The notes: generated by a model not told the origin, from the letters alone. 64,000 bases of DNA from Sphaerimonospora sp050942215 (GCF_050942215.1 NZ_CP192056.1:248001-312000), one strand, 5' to 3'. Counted from the stretch's first letter, positions 16,967 through 26,096 are shown. Numbers and translations: made by a program.

Positions 16967-17887
16967 TCACACCCGACCTGCGCGTACGCGGCCGAGCCAG
17001 TCGGCTGCCTCGGCGAAATCCGCATCGGTCGTACCCCGCTTGACCTGCGGCGCGACCGCGTCGGCGCGCGGGAAACTGCCGAGGAAACGGATGTCGGAGG
17101 AGAGCCTGCGCAGGCCCGATATGGCCTCGCCGACCCGGGCCTCCGAGACGTGGCCCTCACAGTCGAAGTGGAAGAAATAGTGGCCTATGCCGTCGCCGGT
17201 CGGGCGCGACTCGATGCGGGTGAGGTTGACGCCCCGCACCGCGAACTCGTTCAGCATCTCCAGCAGCGCACCGGGGTGATCGTTCTGCAGGTAGGCGACC
17301 AGCGACGTGCGGTCGGCGCCGGTGGGCTCGGGCAGCGGGCCGGGCGGACTCACCCGGATGAACCGGGTGACCGTGTCGGAGCGGTCGCCGATGTTCGAGG
17401 CGATCTCGACGAGGCCGTAGTACTCGCCCGCGATCGCAGGGCTGATCGCCGCGTCGTACGGCGAGGCGGGCGCGGCCACCTCCTGCGCGGCGGCGGCCGT
17501 GGACGCCGCCGCGATCACGACGGCGCCGGGCAGCTCACGCTCGACGAACCCGCGGCACTGGGTGTGCGCGGCGGGGTGGGTGGTCACCCGCTTGATCTGG
17601 GCGAGCTCGGTGCCCGGCCGGACCAGCAGGGAGAACTCCACGGGCAGCAGCAGCTCGCCGGTGATGAGGAGCGGCGTTCCCCAGGCCAGTTCGTCGAGGG
17701 TCTGCGTGATCGCTCCCTCGACCGAGTTCTCCATGGGGACGACGGCGCCCTGGGTCAGGCCGTGGCGGGCGGCTTCCAACGCGGCCGACACGTTCGCACA
17801 CGGCACGCCCTCGACTTCGGGTGCCAGGAGCCGTAGTGCCGCCTCGCAGAAGGTGCCCCGGGGGCCCAGGTAGGCGAGCTTTGACAT
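16967..17887 (-). CDS. pheA: Prephenate dehydratase
   Basis: The 306-aa enzyme starts MSKLAYLGPRGTFCEAALR. It has the dehydratase substrate residues in VVPMENSVEGAI, the TRFIRVS (TRF) motif and a C-terminal ACT domain around NDHPGALLEMLNEFAVRGVNLTRIESRPT (phenylalanine-binding GALxxxL and ESRP). It converts prephenate to phenylpyruvate, with feedback control by Phe through the ACT domain. It is monofunctional, with no chorismate mutase domain, the usual actinobacterial form. The ATG at 17887 begins the conserved sequence. It is the first gene of the pheA-serS pair. Confidence 0.97.
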   Translation of the reverse strand: MSKLAYLGPRGTFCEAALRLLAPEVEGVPCANVSAALEAARHGLTQGAVVPMENSVEGAITQTLDELAWGTPLLITGELLLPVEFSLLVRPGTELAQIKRVTTHPAAHTQCRGFVERELPGAVVIAAASTAAAAQEVAAPASPYDAAISPAIAGEYYGLVEIASNIGDRSDTVTRFIRVSPPGPLPEPTGADRTSLVAYLQNDHPGALLEMLNEFAVRGVNLTRIESRPTGDGIGHYFFHFDCEGHVSEARVGEAISGLRRLSSDIRFLGSFPRADAVAPQVKRGTTDADFAEAADWLGRVRAGRV

Positions 17888-18025
17888 GCCATCAAGGTTA
17901 TCCCCGCCTGACCACTCGGTGAGTGCATTCACACACCCGCCAGGTCGGAAGCGCCTCAACCCACCCACCGCGGTGACCTCGCGCTGCCCCGACGGCGACC
18001 GCCTGCGCATCGGCCGGAATACGTG

Positions 18026-19336
18026 TCAACGGGCCGTGGACGGCGCACAGCCGGAGTTCGAAAGATCACGACGGGAGGTGCGGCGGGGGAGCCAGGAGCC
18101 GAGCAGCCAGACGAGGGCGACGGCGCCCAGGCCGAAGGCGTTCTGCACGATCTTCCCGACGACCGGGCTGAAGACCGGGATCTCCAGTGCCTTGATCGTC
18201 ACGCCCCACCAGGGGATGGGCAGCACGTAGTAGAGCCAGACACCCCCGGCGACCAGCAGCCGGGTCCGGTCGCGGCCCGACCCGGCCAGCGCGGCGAGCA
18301 CCACCGTCACCCAGGCCAGGTGGTGGATCCACGCGACCGGCGACAGCAGTACGGCCATCAGCCCGGTCAGCGCCACCCCGGTCAGCGTGTCGCCGTCGCG
18401 GAAGGCGCGGCGGGCGTGGCGGAAGCCGTACCAACCGATCACGGCGACGGCGGCGAGCCAGATCGCCTGGGTCGGCGGACCGGGCAGGTAGAGCCTGAGC
18501 AGCATGCCGCGCAGCGACTGGTTGGTCGTCGCGGCGTTGGCGCCCAGCCGCTCGGAGTCGAGCAGCGCGCCGAACCAGAAGTCCCACGCGTCCTGCGTGA
18601 TCACCAGGAACGGCAGCAGCGTGAGCAGGGCCGCCGTGAACGTCGCCATGAAGAACGCCCGGCGCTGCCCGGGATCGCCGTCCCCGCGTGGGAACCCGGT
18701 GACCGCGAGGTAGATCAGGAAGACTCCCGGGGTGAGCTTCACCGCCGTCGCCAGGCCGATCAACATCCCGCGTGGCCAGCGCGGCCGGCGGGCCACGCAG
18801 TCGAGCAGGCACAAGGCCACGAGGAACAGATCCACCTGGCCGAACCGCACCTGGTCCCTGATCGGCATCAGATAGGTGCACGCGACGGTCAGCAGGGCGA
18901 GAAGCAGCGGTACGGCCACCGCGCCCCCGCCCGCGAGGCCGGTTCCCGCCCGTACGGCCGAGGCCGCCGTACGGACGCCGTCGAAGAGCGGGCGGAAGGC
19001 GAGCCTCACAGTGAGGGCGAGCGCGACGAAGATCGCTGTTGTCCACACCCACTGGGCCGCCGGCCAGGAGATCACGGCGAGCGGCACCGCCAGCATGGCC
19101 CCGACGGGCGGGTAGGTGAACGGCAGCAGCTGCGGCGCCGGAGTGATCACGTCGTAGAGGGGAAGCCCGCGCAGGATCGCCGATCCGCCCGTACGGTAGA
19201 CGTCCAGGTCCACCAGCCGCTGGTCTTCCGGGTTGGTCAGCCAGTGGGCGACCAGGGGGGTCGCGGCCAGGGCGATTACCGCGAGGGCGAGTGCCCACGC
19301 CCACACGGATCTCCCGATCGTCCGGCCGGTCGTCAT
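18026..19336 (-). CDS. GT87/DUF2029 integral-membrane glycosyltransferase
   Basis: The 436-aa protein has about ten membrane segments. The N-terminal exoplasmic region has the family acidic residue (LVDLDVYRTGG) and FTYPPVGAML. Later segments include GLATAVKLTPGVFLIYLA and SPVAWIHHLAW. These are hallmarks of the GT-C superfamily GT87, polyprenyl-phosphate mannose-dependent mannosyltransferases of cell-envelope glycans. It starts at an ATG at 19336 and is divergent from the gene at 19404, with almost no intergenic space. Two more envelope glycosyltransferases follow within 5 kb, so this is a glycan-assembly neighbourhood. Acceptor is unknown. Confidence 0.88.
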   Translation of the reverse strand: MTTGRTIGRSVWAWALALAVIALAATPLVAHWLTNPEDQRLVDLDVYRTGGSAILRGLPLYDVITPAPQLLPFTYPPVGAMLAVPLAVISWPAAQWVWTTAIFVALALTVRLAFRPLFDGVRTAASAVRAGTGLAGGGAVAVPLLLALLTVACTYLMPIRDQVRFGQVDLFLVALCLLDCVARRPRWPRGMLIGLATAVKLTPGVFLIYLAVTGFPRGDGDPGQRRAFFMATFTAALLTLLPFLVITQDAWDFWFGALLDSERLGANAATTNQSLRGMLLRLYLPGPPTQAIWLAAVAVIGWYGFRHARRAFRDGDTLTGVALTGLMAVLLSPVAWIHHLAWVTVVLAALAGSGRDRTRLLVAGGVWLYYVLPIPWWGVTIKALEIPVFSPVVGKIVQNAFGLGAVALVWLLGSWLPRRTSRRDLSNSGCAPSTAR

Positions 19337-19403
19337 GGAAAGGGAGGCTACCGTGGGGTTCCCCGTCCCTGTCGTTTCGCATCAGAGCCGAGGAGCCCGA
19401 ACA

Positions 19404-21647
19404 GTGCCGAGTGCGGAGACCACGAGCCTCGGCCTGTGCGGACGAGGCGGCGGCACGTGGCGGCGGGTGCTGACGCTGCTGGTCGCGCTGCTGGGCTGCC
19501 TCGTCGCCGTGGGTCTCCCGGCCCCGGCCGGCGCGCAGGTGAAGGGCCAGGTCGTGGTGATCGGGGTGCCCGGTCTCCGGTGGGACGACCTGGACCCGGT
19601 GCGTACCCCCAACCTATGGGGCCTGGCGGCCGAGGGGGGCACGGCCTCGCTGTCGACCAGGACCATCCCGCCGGAGGGCCGCTCGATCAATTGCCCGGTC
19701 GCCGGATGGCTGACCGTCTCGGCGGGGCAGCGCGCCGGGGCTCCGCCCCCCTCGGCGCAGCACCGGGCTTCCGGTCTGGCCTGCGCAGCGGCCCCGGCAC
19801 CTGTCGTGGCCACGGACGGGTCGGGCGCCGCCGTCATCCCGGGCTGGGCCGGTCTCGTCGCCCACCAGAAATCGAGCCCCTACAAGGCGCGCATCGGGCT
19901 TCTCGGGCAGACGATCACGGCCGCCGGGGGGACGATGGCGGCGATCGGTCCGGGAGCCGCGCTCGGTGCCGCCGACGAAAGTGGAAAAGTCCAGAAATAT
20001 GCGGCGACCGCGGCCGAGTCGGCCGACCTCAGTCCGTACACCGCGGTCTTCGCCGAGGCGGCCCAGATCGCCGAGGCATGGCTGGCCGACGGGGGAGCCG
20101 ATCTCCCGCCCGACGTACGGCGGAACGCCGCCGCCGCGGCCGACCGGACGATCGGTGAGGTGCTCTCCCGCGTCGCCCCCGACGCGACCGTGCTCGTCGC
20201 CGGCCTGTCGGACACCGCAGCCACCGCCCACCTTCACGTCGCCATCGCCGTCGGCGGCGGCCCGGAGCCGTACGGACCGGGGTCGCTCACCACGGCCTCC
20301 ACCCGCCAGGACGCGCTGGTCACGATCACCGACCTGACCGCGACCGTCCTGCGCGTGCTCGGCCTCCAAACGCCGAAGGAGGTGGTCGGCAAGCCGTGGC
20401 GCGGCGACGGCGACGCCCCGGCCGACGCGGGCGAGACGGTGGCCGGTCTCGCCGACGCCGACCTCGCCGGTCAGGTGCTCAGGCAGGTGCGCGAGCCGTT
20501 CTTCATCGCGCTCGTCGCCGTACAACTGCTCTTCTACGGCCTGGCCGCCGTGGTGGTCCGCAGGCGCCGTCGGATGCCCGCCTCCGTCCGGGTGGTGGCG
20601 GTGGTCAGCGGCGCGCTGCCGATCTCGGCGTTCCTCGCCCAGCTCGTGCCGTGGTGGAATTTCCCCCACCCGATGCCCGCGCTGATCGGGACGATCCTGG
20701 CCCTGGCCGGCCTGATCGCCGGGCTCGCGTTCGCCGGACCATGGCGGGGGCACGTCCTCGGGCCGCTCACCGTGGTCGCCGGGGTGAGCTCGCTGGCCCT
20801 GCTCATCGACGTCACGACCGGCTCGCATCTGCAGGTGAACGCGGTGAGCGGCTATGAGCCCGTGACCGGCGGCAGGTTCTACGGCTTCGGCAACATGGCG
20901 TACGCCGTCTTCTCGACCGGCACGATCCTCATGCTCGCCGGGGTCGCGCATCTGCTCCGGCGCCGCAGGTGGATCGCAGTCACAGTGTGCCTGGCGTACG
21001 GCCTGCTGGCGATCTTCGCGGACGGCTGGCCCGGCTGGGGCGCCGACTTCGGCGGGGTGCCGTCGTTCGTCGTCGGGCTGGCGGTGTTCCTGCTGCTGCT
21101 CACCGGACGGCGGGTGTCGGTCGCCAGGCTCGCCGTCGTCGGGCTGGCCGGTGCCGCGCTGATCGGGCTGATCGCGGTCGCGGACTGGTGGCGGCCCGCC
21201 GATCGCCGGACCCACCTGGGCGCGTTCGTGCAGCAGGTGATCGACGGCGAGGGTGGCTCTGTCGTCGGGCGCAAGCTGGGTGCGATGCTGAACACGCTGG
21301 GCAATCTGCCGCTGACGCTGCTCTCGCTGGTCGCGCTCGCTTTCCTGTTCCTCGTGCTGTCACGGCCGTCCCGGTGGGGCGCCTCCGCGCTCAGTCATGC
21401 GTACGGCCAGGCGCCGGAGCTGCGGGCCGGGCTGCTCGGCGCGCTGACCGCTGCCCTGGTGGGCTTCCTGATCAACGACTCGGGGATCGCGATCCCGGCG
21501 ATGGCCCTCACCGTGGCCGTGCCGCTCACGCTGGCCGCGTCCGTCCGGGCGCTTCGGCTCGCCACCGCCGCCGAGCCGTCACCGCCGCCAGGGCCAGCAG
21601 ACCGATCGTCAGCACGGCCAGGACCGACGGCACCACCTGCGCCCTGA
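19404..21647 (+). CDS. Exported alkaline-phosphatase-like domain fused to a polytopic membrane domain
   Basis: I use the GTG at 19404, which has GAGGAG eight bases upstream and starts directly before a signal peptide (VLTLLVALLGCLVAVGLPAP, AGAQ). The roughly 747-aa product continues VVVIGVPGLRWDDLDPVRTP, reminiscent of the N-terminal strand of phosphatase/sulfatase-fold proteins. A later VLVAGLSDT and AIAVGGGPEP fit the same fold. About twelve hydrophobic segments fill residues 360-720. No metal-ligand set is obvious, so catalysis is doubtful. It lies between two GT-C transferases, suggesting a part in envelope glycan or lipid handling; this is inference. Its 3' end overlaps the convergent gene by 122 bases. 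Confidence 0.8.
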   Translation: MPSAETTSLGLCGRGGGTWRRVLTLLVALLGCLVAVGLPAPAGAQVKGQVVVIGVPGLRWDDLDPVRTPNLWGLAAEGGTASLSTRTIPPEGRSINCPVAGWLTVSAGQRAGAPPPSAQHRASGLACAAAPAPVVATDGSGAAVIPGWAGLVAHQKSSPYKARIGLLGQTITAAGGTMAAIGPGAALGAADESGKVQKYAATAAESADLSPYTAVFAEAAQIAEAWLADGGADLPPDVRRNAAAAADRTIGEVLSRVAPDATVLVAGLSDTAATAHLHVAIAVGGGPEPYGPGSLTTASTRQDALVTITDLTATVLRVLGLQTPKEVVGKPWRGDGDAPADAGETVAGLADADLAGQVLRQVREPFFIALVAVQLLFYGLAAVVVRRRRRMPASVRVVAVVSGALPISAFLAQLVPWWNFPHPMPALIGTILALAGLIAGLAFAGPWRGHVLGPLTVVAGVSSLALLIDVTTGSHLQVNAVSGYEPVTGGRFYGFGNMAYAVFSTGTILMLAGVAHLLRRRRWIAVTVCLAYGLLAIFADGWPGWGADFGGVPSFVVGLAVFLLLLTGRRVSVARLAVVGLAGAALIGLIAVADWWRPADRRTHLGAFVQQVIDGEGGSVVGRKLGAMLNTLGNLPLTLLSLVALAFLFLVLSRPSRWGASALSHAYGQAPELRAGLLGALTAALVGFLINDSGIAIPAMALTVAVPLTLAASVRALRLATAAEPSPPPGPADRSSARPGPTAPPAP

Positions 21648-23022
21648 CCACGTCGACCAGCCAGCCGAGGTCGGGAGGCTGGTCCCGCTGGCGTGCCGGG
21701 AGGTACCCGAGCGAGAGCACGGTCAGCCGCGCCACCACGAAAGCGTCCAGCCACGAGGCGGAGACCAGCGCGAGCAGCGCGAAGGCCAGCCCGTCGTACC
21801 AGGGCAGTGCGTACGGCGTGGCGAACAGCCAGGCCACCACGGCGATCAGGGAGACCACCGGGCCTGCCGCGGGGTCTGCGGCCGGACGGCCGAACCGCCG
21901 GAGCAGGAGGACGGCGAGCGCGGCCAGCAGGAGCAGTGAGCCGGCCTGGATCCACAGGTGGTAGGCCCCCGGACCGAAGACGGCCTGCAGCGCCTGCTTG
22001 ACGAGCTTCCACGGGGTGGCGAGCGACACCGTCTTGCTCGCGTTGCGCACCTGGTCGAGCGCGTGCGGTCCGGCCGCCCAGTAGCAGGCCAGCACGGTAG
22101 CCAGCGCCGACCCGGCGGCGAGGGCCAGCCTCGCCGGGCGTCGCCGCAGCTCCCAGGCCGGGCCGAGGGCGACGAGTCCGGTCGTGACCTTCACGGCGAT
22201 GCCCGTGCCGAGCGCCACCCCCAGCGGTACGGCGAGCGCCGGGCGGTTTCTCATCGCCGCCAGTGCGAGCATGCCCGCCACGGCGGGCGCGATCGCCAGC
22301 GTGTCGAGGTGCATGCCGGCCACCAGGTGATAGACGAGCAGCGGATTGGCCGTCCAGAGGAGGGCGGCCCGGCGCTGCCGTACCGGATCGCCCCTGGTGA
22401 GGCGGTGGAGCACAAGCCCGGTGGCGACGAAGGCGGCCGAGTTGACGACGGCCAGGACGAACACCGTCAGCCGGACCGAGTCGCCGCCGGCGTGGCTCGC
22501 CAGGGTCTGTACGGCCGTCGCCACCGGGCCGTAGACGCTGGGCGTCTTCCGCCACTCCTCGACCCCGCCGGTCACCGGGTCACCCGGCAGGTCGGCGGGC
22601 ACGGTCACGTACGGGTCGTGCCCGAGCGCGGCGATCCTGCCGTACGCCGCGTAGTTCAGGTGATCGGAGGAGCCCGAGGGCGGCAGGAAGGCCAGCACGC
22701 CGGCGGCCAGACACCCGGCGATCAGGAGACGACGGGCCGAGGGCATCAGCCGTACGGCGAACAGACCGGCGGCGAGGCCGATCGCGCCGAGCACGATCGC
22801 GGCCGTGGCGATCCCGATGATGAGATGACCGTCTGGGGACAGGTCGAGCGAGTACGGCGGCTGCCGGCCCGCCGCCCCCACACCGAGGCTTCCAGCGCCG
22901 TCCATGAGATCCGGCACGGGGTTTCCGGGGCCGTCCGCGAGATCCGGCACCATGGCCGACGGGCCGAGGAGGCCGATGGTGATCGTGGCGAGGATCGACA
23001 GCCCGATGGCCACGACACCCAC
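21526..23022 (-). CDS. MptB-like polyprenol-phosphomannose alpha-mannosyltransferase
   Basis: The 498-aa polytopic GT-C enzyme has the MptA/MptB-type loop SDHLNYAAYGRIAALGHDPY and YGPVATAVQTLA, then WTANPLLVYHLVAGMHLDTL. About twelve membrane segments are present. Mycobacterial homologues elongate alpha-1,6-mannan of lipomannan. I chose the GTG at 23022 because AAAGGGGG lies nine bases upstream. The longer frame from the ATG at 23064 would be encoded by the end of the 247-bp repeat element (residues MREFARSR). The last 122 bases are antiparallel to the coding end of the gene at 19404. Confidence 0.82.
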   Translation of the reverse strand: MGVVAIGLSILATITIGLLGPSAMVPDLADGPGNPVPDLMDGAGSLGVGAAGRQPPYSLDLSPDGHLIIGIATAAIVLGAIGLAAGLFAVRLMPSARRLLIAGCLAAGVLAFLPPSGSSDHLNYAAYGRIAALGHDPYVTVPADLPGDPVTGGVEEWRKTPSVYGPVATAVQTLASHAGGDSVRLTVFVLAVVNSAAFVATGLVLHRLTRGDPVRQRRAALLWTANPLLVYHLVAGMHLDTLAIAPAVAGMLALAAMRNRPALAVPLGVALGTGIAVKVTTGLVALGPAWELRRRPARLALAAGSALATVLACYWAAGPHALDQVRNASKTVSLATPWKLVKQALQAVFGPGAYHLWIQAGSLLLLAALAVLLLRRFGRPAADPAAGPVVSLIAVVAWLFATPYALPWYDGLAFALLALVSASWLDAFVVARLTVLSLGYLPARQRDQPPDLGWLVDVVRAQVVPSVLAVLTIGLLALAAVTARRRWRAEAPGRTRPA

Positions 23023-23042
23023 GACGCCCAGCCCCCTTTGCC

Positions 23043-23289
23043 GTGATCTTGCGAATTCTCGCATGGTACGGCCCTGACCTGGTCGTTCACCCTCCGTGAC
23101 CTTGCAGAAATAACCCACCTGGCCCTCTGATCTGGGGGTTTGCTGTTCGTGATCTTGCAGTTGGGGGGGTATCGCAAGATCAACAATGATATCGGTGCAG
23201 GTCGTTCGGTGTCTGTGCGAGTTTCTGCAAGATCACGAACGAGAGATTGGCTGGTGAGAGGGCATGGGTGCGAGAAACTGCAAGATCAC
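23043..23289. repeat. 247-bp symmetric repeat element, copy A
   Basis: Six copies of a 21-bp site occur: forward at 23043, 23096 and 23149, inverted ending at 23183, 23236 and 23289. All follow a 53-bp period. The two inner sites overlap at the dyad centre. Consensus is GTGATCTTGC-N5-CTCGCA; the site at 23096 is the most degraded (GTGACCTTGC, no CTCGCA end). Each 32-bp spacer has an ACCTGC-like hexamer at positions 14-19 (ACCTGG, ATCTGG, then inverted GCAGGT, GCTGGT). It lies between the GT2 stop (23310) and the MptB-like start, both on the minus strand. Same architecture and exact length as copies B and C. Confidence 0.9.
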
Positions 23290-23309
23290 GGCGAGAGGGT
23301 GGGGTGGGG

Positions 23310-24035
23310 CTATGGGAGGAATGAGGGGAGCTCGCGAGCGGCGAGAGCCCGGCCGACGTCGCGGAGCTGCCTGGCCCGGTGGAGCTGCCCTCGCAGGTCG
23401 TTGCCGGTCGCCCGGTGGGCCATCTCGACCTCGACCTCGATCACGCGGAAGCCCTTGCGCAGCAGATCTATCGTCATGCCGGTCTCGACGCCGAAACCGT
23501 GGGCGAGCGGACGCGCCGCCTCGAACGCCGTCCGGGTCAGACAGCGCTGCCCGTTGAGCGGCTGGGACGGAGCCCAGCCGGTCAGCCGTTTGATCCCTTC
23601 GCGGGCGAGCCGTACGACGATGCCGTGACCGCCCAGCTTGACGCGGGTCGCGAACGCCGCGATGGTCATGTCCGCCTCGCCGGCTCGCACCGGCGAGATC
23701 AGCGCCGCCGCGGCCTGTGCGGTCTCGCCCAGATCAGCGTCGAGGAACAGCAGATGCCGCGGGACCTCTCCACCCTCGTCGAGGAGCCGTACGGCTTCCG
23801 CGCCCGTCTCCATCGCGGCGGCCTTGCCGCGGTTACGGCTGTGCCGTACGACCCGGGCGCCCGCCGCCCTGGCCACCCGGCCGGTCTCGTCGGACGAGCC
23901 GTCGTCGACGACCACCACGAGATCCACGCCGGGCAGCTTCAGGGCGGCGGTCACCGTGCCGCCGATCCGGTCGGCCTCGTCCTTGGCCGGGATCACGACG
24001 GCGGTGTTCTGCTCAGGTACCACTACATCACCCAT
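23310..24035 (-). CDS. Family 2 glycosyltransferase
   Basis: The 241-aa protein has a GT-A fold: TAVVIPAKDEADRIGGTVTA, the nucleotide-binding VVVDDGSSDETG, RNRGKAAAMETG, the DXD-like LFLDADLGE and a late GQRCLTRTAFEA. It resembles dolichol-phosphate or glucosyl-3-phosphoglycerate-type transferases. The ATG at 24035 lies four bases after the STAS gene stop, so the two are coupled. The product probably supplies a lipid-linked or small-molecule sugar donor for the neighbouring GT-C enzymes, which is inference. Downstream is the 247-bp element, 20 bases after the stop. Confidence 0.88.
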   Translation of the reverse strand: MGDVVVPEQNTAVVIPAKDEADRIGGTVTAALKLPGVDLVVVVDDGSSDETGRVARAAGARVVRHSRNRGKAAAMETGAEAVRLLDEGGEVPRHLLFLDADLGETAQAAAALISPVRAGEADMTIAAFATRVKLGGHGIVVRLAREGIKRLTGWAPSQPLNGQRCLTRTAFEAARPLAHGFGVETGMTIDLLRKGFRVIEVEVEMAHRATGNDLRGQLHRARQLRDVGRALAARELPSFLP

Positions 24036-24039
24036 GCGG

Positions 24040-24399
24040 TCAGCCCTGCTGATCGGCCGTGAGCATGTCGGCCGGCACGGCCTCATGCACGGTGAACACC
24101 GAGTCCAGGCCGGTGACCTGCAGGATCTTCCGTACGGCAGGCCGGGGCGCGGCGACCTCCAGCGTACCGCCACGCTCGCGCAGGCGCTTGAGCGCGGACA
24201 GGAGGACGTTCATGCCGGTGGAGTCGCAGAACTCCACCCCGGACATGTCGATGACCACTCGGTCCGGCCCGGCCTCGAGCACGCGGGTGAACTCGGCCTG
24301 CAGCCGAGGAGCGGTGTATAGGTCGATTTCGCCGTAGATGGCCATGACGGCCTGGCCTGCCTGAGATCGGGTCGCGACTTTGAGCTCCACGAGGCGCAC
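24040..24399 (-). CDS. STAS-domain anti-sigma factor antagonist
   Basis: The roughly 119-aa protein is a single STAS domain: AVMAIYGEIDLYTAPRLQAE, then VVIDMSGVEFCDSTGMNVLL, where DSTG carries the phosphorylatable serine, and a C-terminal VFTVHEAVPA. Such proteins bind and neutralise an RsbW-type kinase when dephosphorylated. The start is either GTG 24399 (used) or GTG 24390; neither has a strong SD. It is translationally close to the downstream GT2 gene. A candidate partner kinase is encoded at 27562-28014 and a candidate phosphatase at 59316-60905, but pairing is inference. Confidence 0.9.
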   Translation of the reverse strand: MRLVELKVATRSQAGQAVMAIYGEIDLYTAPRLQAEFTRVLEAGPDRVVIDMSGVEFCDSTGMNVLLSALKRLRERGGTLEVAAPRPAVRKILQVTGLDSVFTVHEAVPADMLTADQQG

Positions 24400-24613
24400 A
24401 CTAGCGTCGTACCGGCCTCGGGTCACGCTCCGCCGGAAACCCCGAAGAGTCGTTCGCCCTTTGTCCCCGATTCCGGGGGCGAGCAAACGCGGAGTGCGCG
24501 AAGCTTGACTGTGTGCGACGCCGGTAGGGCCGGATGGAAAGCCCGGAACCTCCTGGTCTTGGTCATCGCTTCGCGAAGGAGGGCGGGCGCCGAGGACAGT
24601 GGGCCCGGAGAAC

Positions 24614-25111
24614 ATGAACGCTGAACAACCAGAAGACCCTCAGCGGCGATCGCTGCGTGAGCGGCTGGAGAACGTCCAGATCCGCAGTGCCAAGGCGTCG
24701 TCGTGGCGCGAAACCGCCGATCCGCTGCGCTCACTGATCAACCGGGAGGGGTACGTCCCGATCAGCGCGAAGCTGACCGGCGGAGACCTCGACTTCCTCG
24801 CCACGGCCCGCGAGGACCTGCTGTGCCTGGCCGAGCTCGGCATCCGGCTGCTCGATCTCCATCAGCCGAGGGACGCGGGCGGGATCACGAGCGACACCGC
24901 CAACCCGATCCTGCGCTGCCGCAGCTGCATGTGGCGCTGGCCGTGTCCGACGTTTCGCGCCATGTCCGACGCCTTCTCACCGGGGGTGGCCGGAGCCCCC
25001 GCTGTCCCTGACCTGCCCGGGGTGCCCGGCGCACCGGGAACCCCCGGTACGGCGGGCCCGCCCGGCGTGATCGCCGTACCCGATGGCCTGTCATCCGGCA
25101 TGTCCGACTGA
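24614..25111 (+). CDS. Conserved hypothetical protein with collagen-like tail
   Basis: The 165-aa product is not one I can name. The N-terminal two-thirds is helical and charged (LRERLENVQIRSAKASSWRE, then DLDFLATAREDLLCLAELG). It includes a conserved-looking Cys/Trp segment, LRCRSCMWRWPCPTFRAM, that could bind metal. The C-terminus has Gly-x-y triplets (GVPGAPGTPG, GPPG) resembling a short collagen-like or flexible tail. Start at ATG 24614. It is divergent from the STAS gene. I see no membrane segment. Function unknown. Confidence 0.7.
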   Translation: MNAEQPEDPQRRSLRERLENVQIRSAKASSWRETADPLRSLINREGYVPISAKLTGGDLDFLATAREDLLCLAELGIRLLDLHQPRDAGGITSDTANPILRCRSCMWRWPCPTFRAMSDAFSPGVAGAPAVPDLPGVPGAPGTPGTAGPPGVIAVPDGLSSGMSD

Positions 25112-25164
25112 CCGCTGAATCACCGCGGGTACGCCTGTTGTCCGCGACCGTTTCCAGCCGGATG

Positions 25165-25950
25165 TCACGGTAACGGCTCATAGCGGTAGCCGACGCCCCA
25201 GACCGTGACGATCCGCTTGGGATCGGTCGGATTCGGTTCGATCTTCTCGCGGAGCCTGCGCACGTGGACGGTCACGGTCGAGGAGTCGCCGAAGGACCAT
25301 CCCCACACCCGGTTGAGCAGCTCGGCCCGGCTGAACGCCTGACGCGGGTTGCGCAGCAGGTAGACGAGCAGATCGAACTCCCGCGCCGTCAGCGTGATCT
25401 CCCTGTCGGCCAGCCACGCCTGGCGGGTCCCCGGCTCCACGATCAGCTCGCCGTCGCGCAGCGCGGTCGTCCCGGCGGGGGTGGGGGCATGGGACGCGGA
25501 CGCCAGAGCGCCGCGGGCACCCTGGCCTGATCGGGTGGTCCGGGCGGGCCGGCGGTCATCGGCGGCTGCGGAGCCGCCGCGGGCCCGGCGGAGCACGGAC
25601 TGGACACGGAGCGCGAGCTCGCGGGGGCTGAACGGCTTGGTGATGTAGTCGTCGGCACCCGTCTCGAGATCGGCGACGCGGTCGATCTCCTGCCCGAGCG
25701 TGGTGATCATGATGACGGGAACCGGCAGCTGCTCGCGGACCCTCCGGCAGACCTGGAGGCCGTCCAGTCCGGATAGCACCAGATCGAGGATGATCAGGTC
25801 GGGAGGGTCGGCGCTGGCCCGGTCGAGCGCCTCGACGCCGTCGTCCACGCATTCCACCTCATGACCCTCGCGTTCGAGGTAGCGGGCCACGACCTCGGCG
25901 ACGGCGGGGTCGCTCTCGGCGACCAGGACGCGGGAGGCGCGTTTCTGCAT
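25165..25950 (-). CDS. OmpR/PhoB-family response regulator
   Basis: The 261-aa protein has a receiver domain (VLVAESDPAVAEVVARYLE, phospho-Asp in LIILDLVLSG, Lys in YITKPFSPREL). An unusually long Ala/Arg/Pro-rich linker of about 45 residues follows, then a winged helix (REFDLLVYLLRNPRQAFSR, VTVHVRRLREKIE, VWGVGYRYEPLP). The position equivalent to the acidic pair reads ESDP, still acidic. No kinase gene is adjacent, so it is an orphan; the nearest membrane-less PAS/GAF kinase is at 28380. Start at ATG 25950. A parS-like site and a second palindrome lie in its upstream divergent region. Confidence 0.93.
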   Translation of the reverse strand: MQKRASRVLVAESDPAVAEVVARYLEREGHEVECVDDGVEALDRASADPPDLIILDLVLSGLDGLQVCRRVREQLPVPVIMITTLGQEIDRVADLETGADDYITKPFSPRELALRVQSVLRRARGGSAAADDRRPARTTRSGQGARGALASASHAPTPAGTTALRDGELIVEPGTRQAWLADREITLTAREFDLLVYLLRNPRQAFSRAELLNRVWGWSFGDSSTVTVHVRRLREKIEPNPTDPKRIVTVWGVGYRYEPLP

Positions 25951-26096
25951 CAGTCGTTTCCCATCAGCCGGTTCCCGCGGGCGATTCTCCGCAACGCACA
26001 TCCCTACGTTAAGTCTGGTCGAGCTGTTTCCGTCGGCTATCGGGGGCTCCAGGTATGACTGACCTGATATCCACGTCTGTCATACCGAGAAGGCAT

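Noticed and set aside
19039..19047. TTGTCCACA DnaA box (also at 29650-29658)
   Set aside because: Single boxes inside coding genes, not clustered; expected by chance in a window of this size.
18023..20158. 711-codon plus-strand open frame
   Set aside because: It runs antisense to the GT87 gene and out of frame through the next gene, with Gln/Arg/Gly-rich composition typical of a GC-skewed shadow frame.
23043..23064. ATG at 23064 as start of the MptB-like gene
   Set aside because: Its first residues would be encoded by the repeat element, and no SD precedes it. The GTG at 23022 has AAAGGGGG nine bases upstream.
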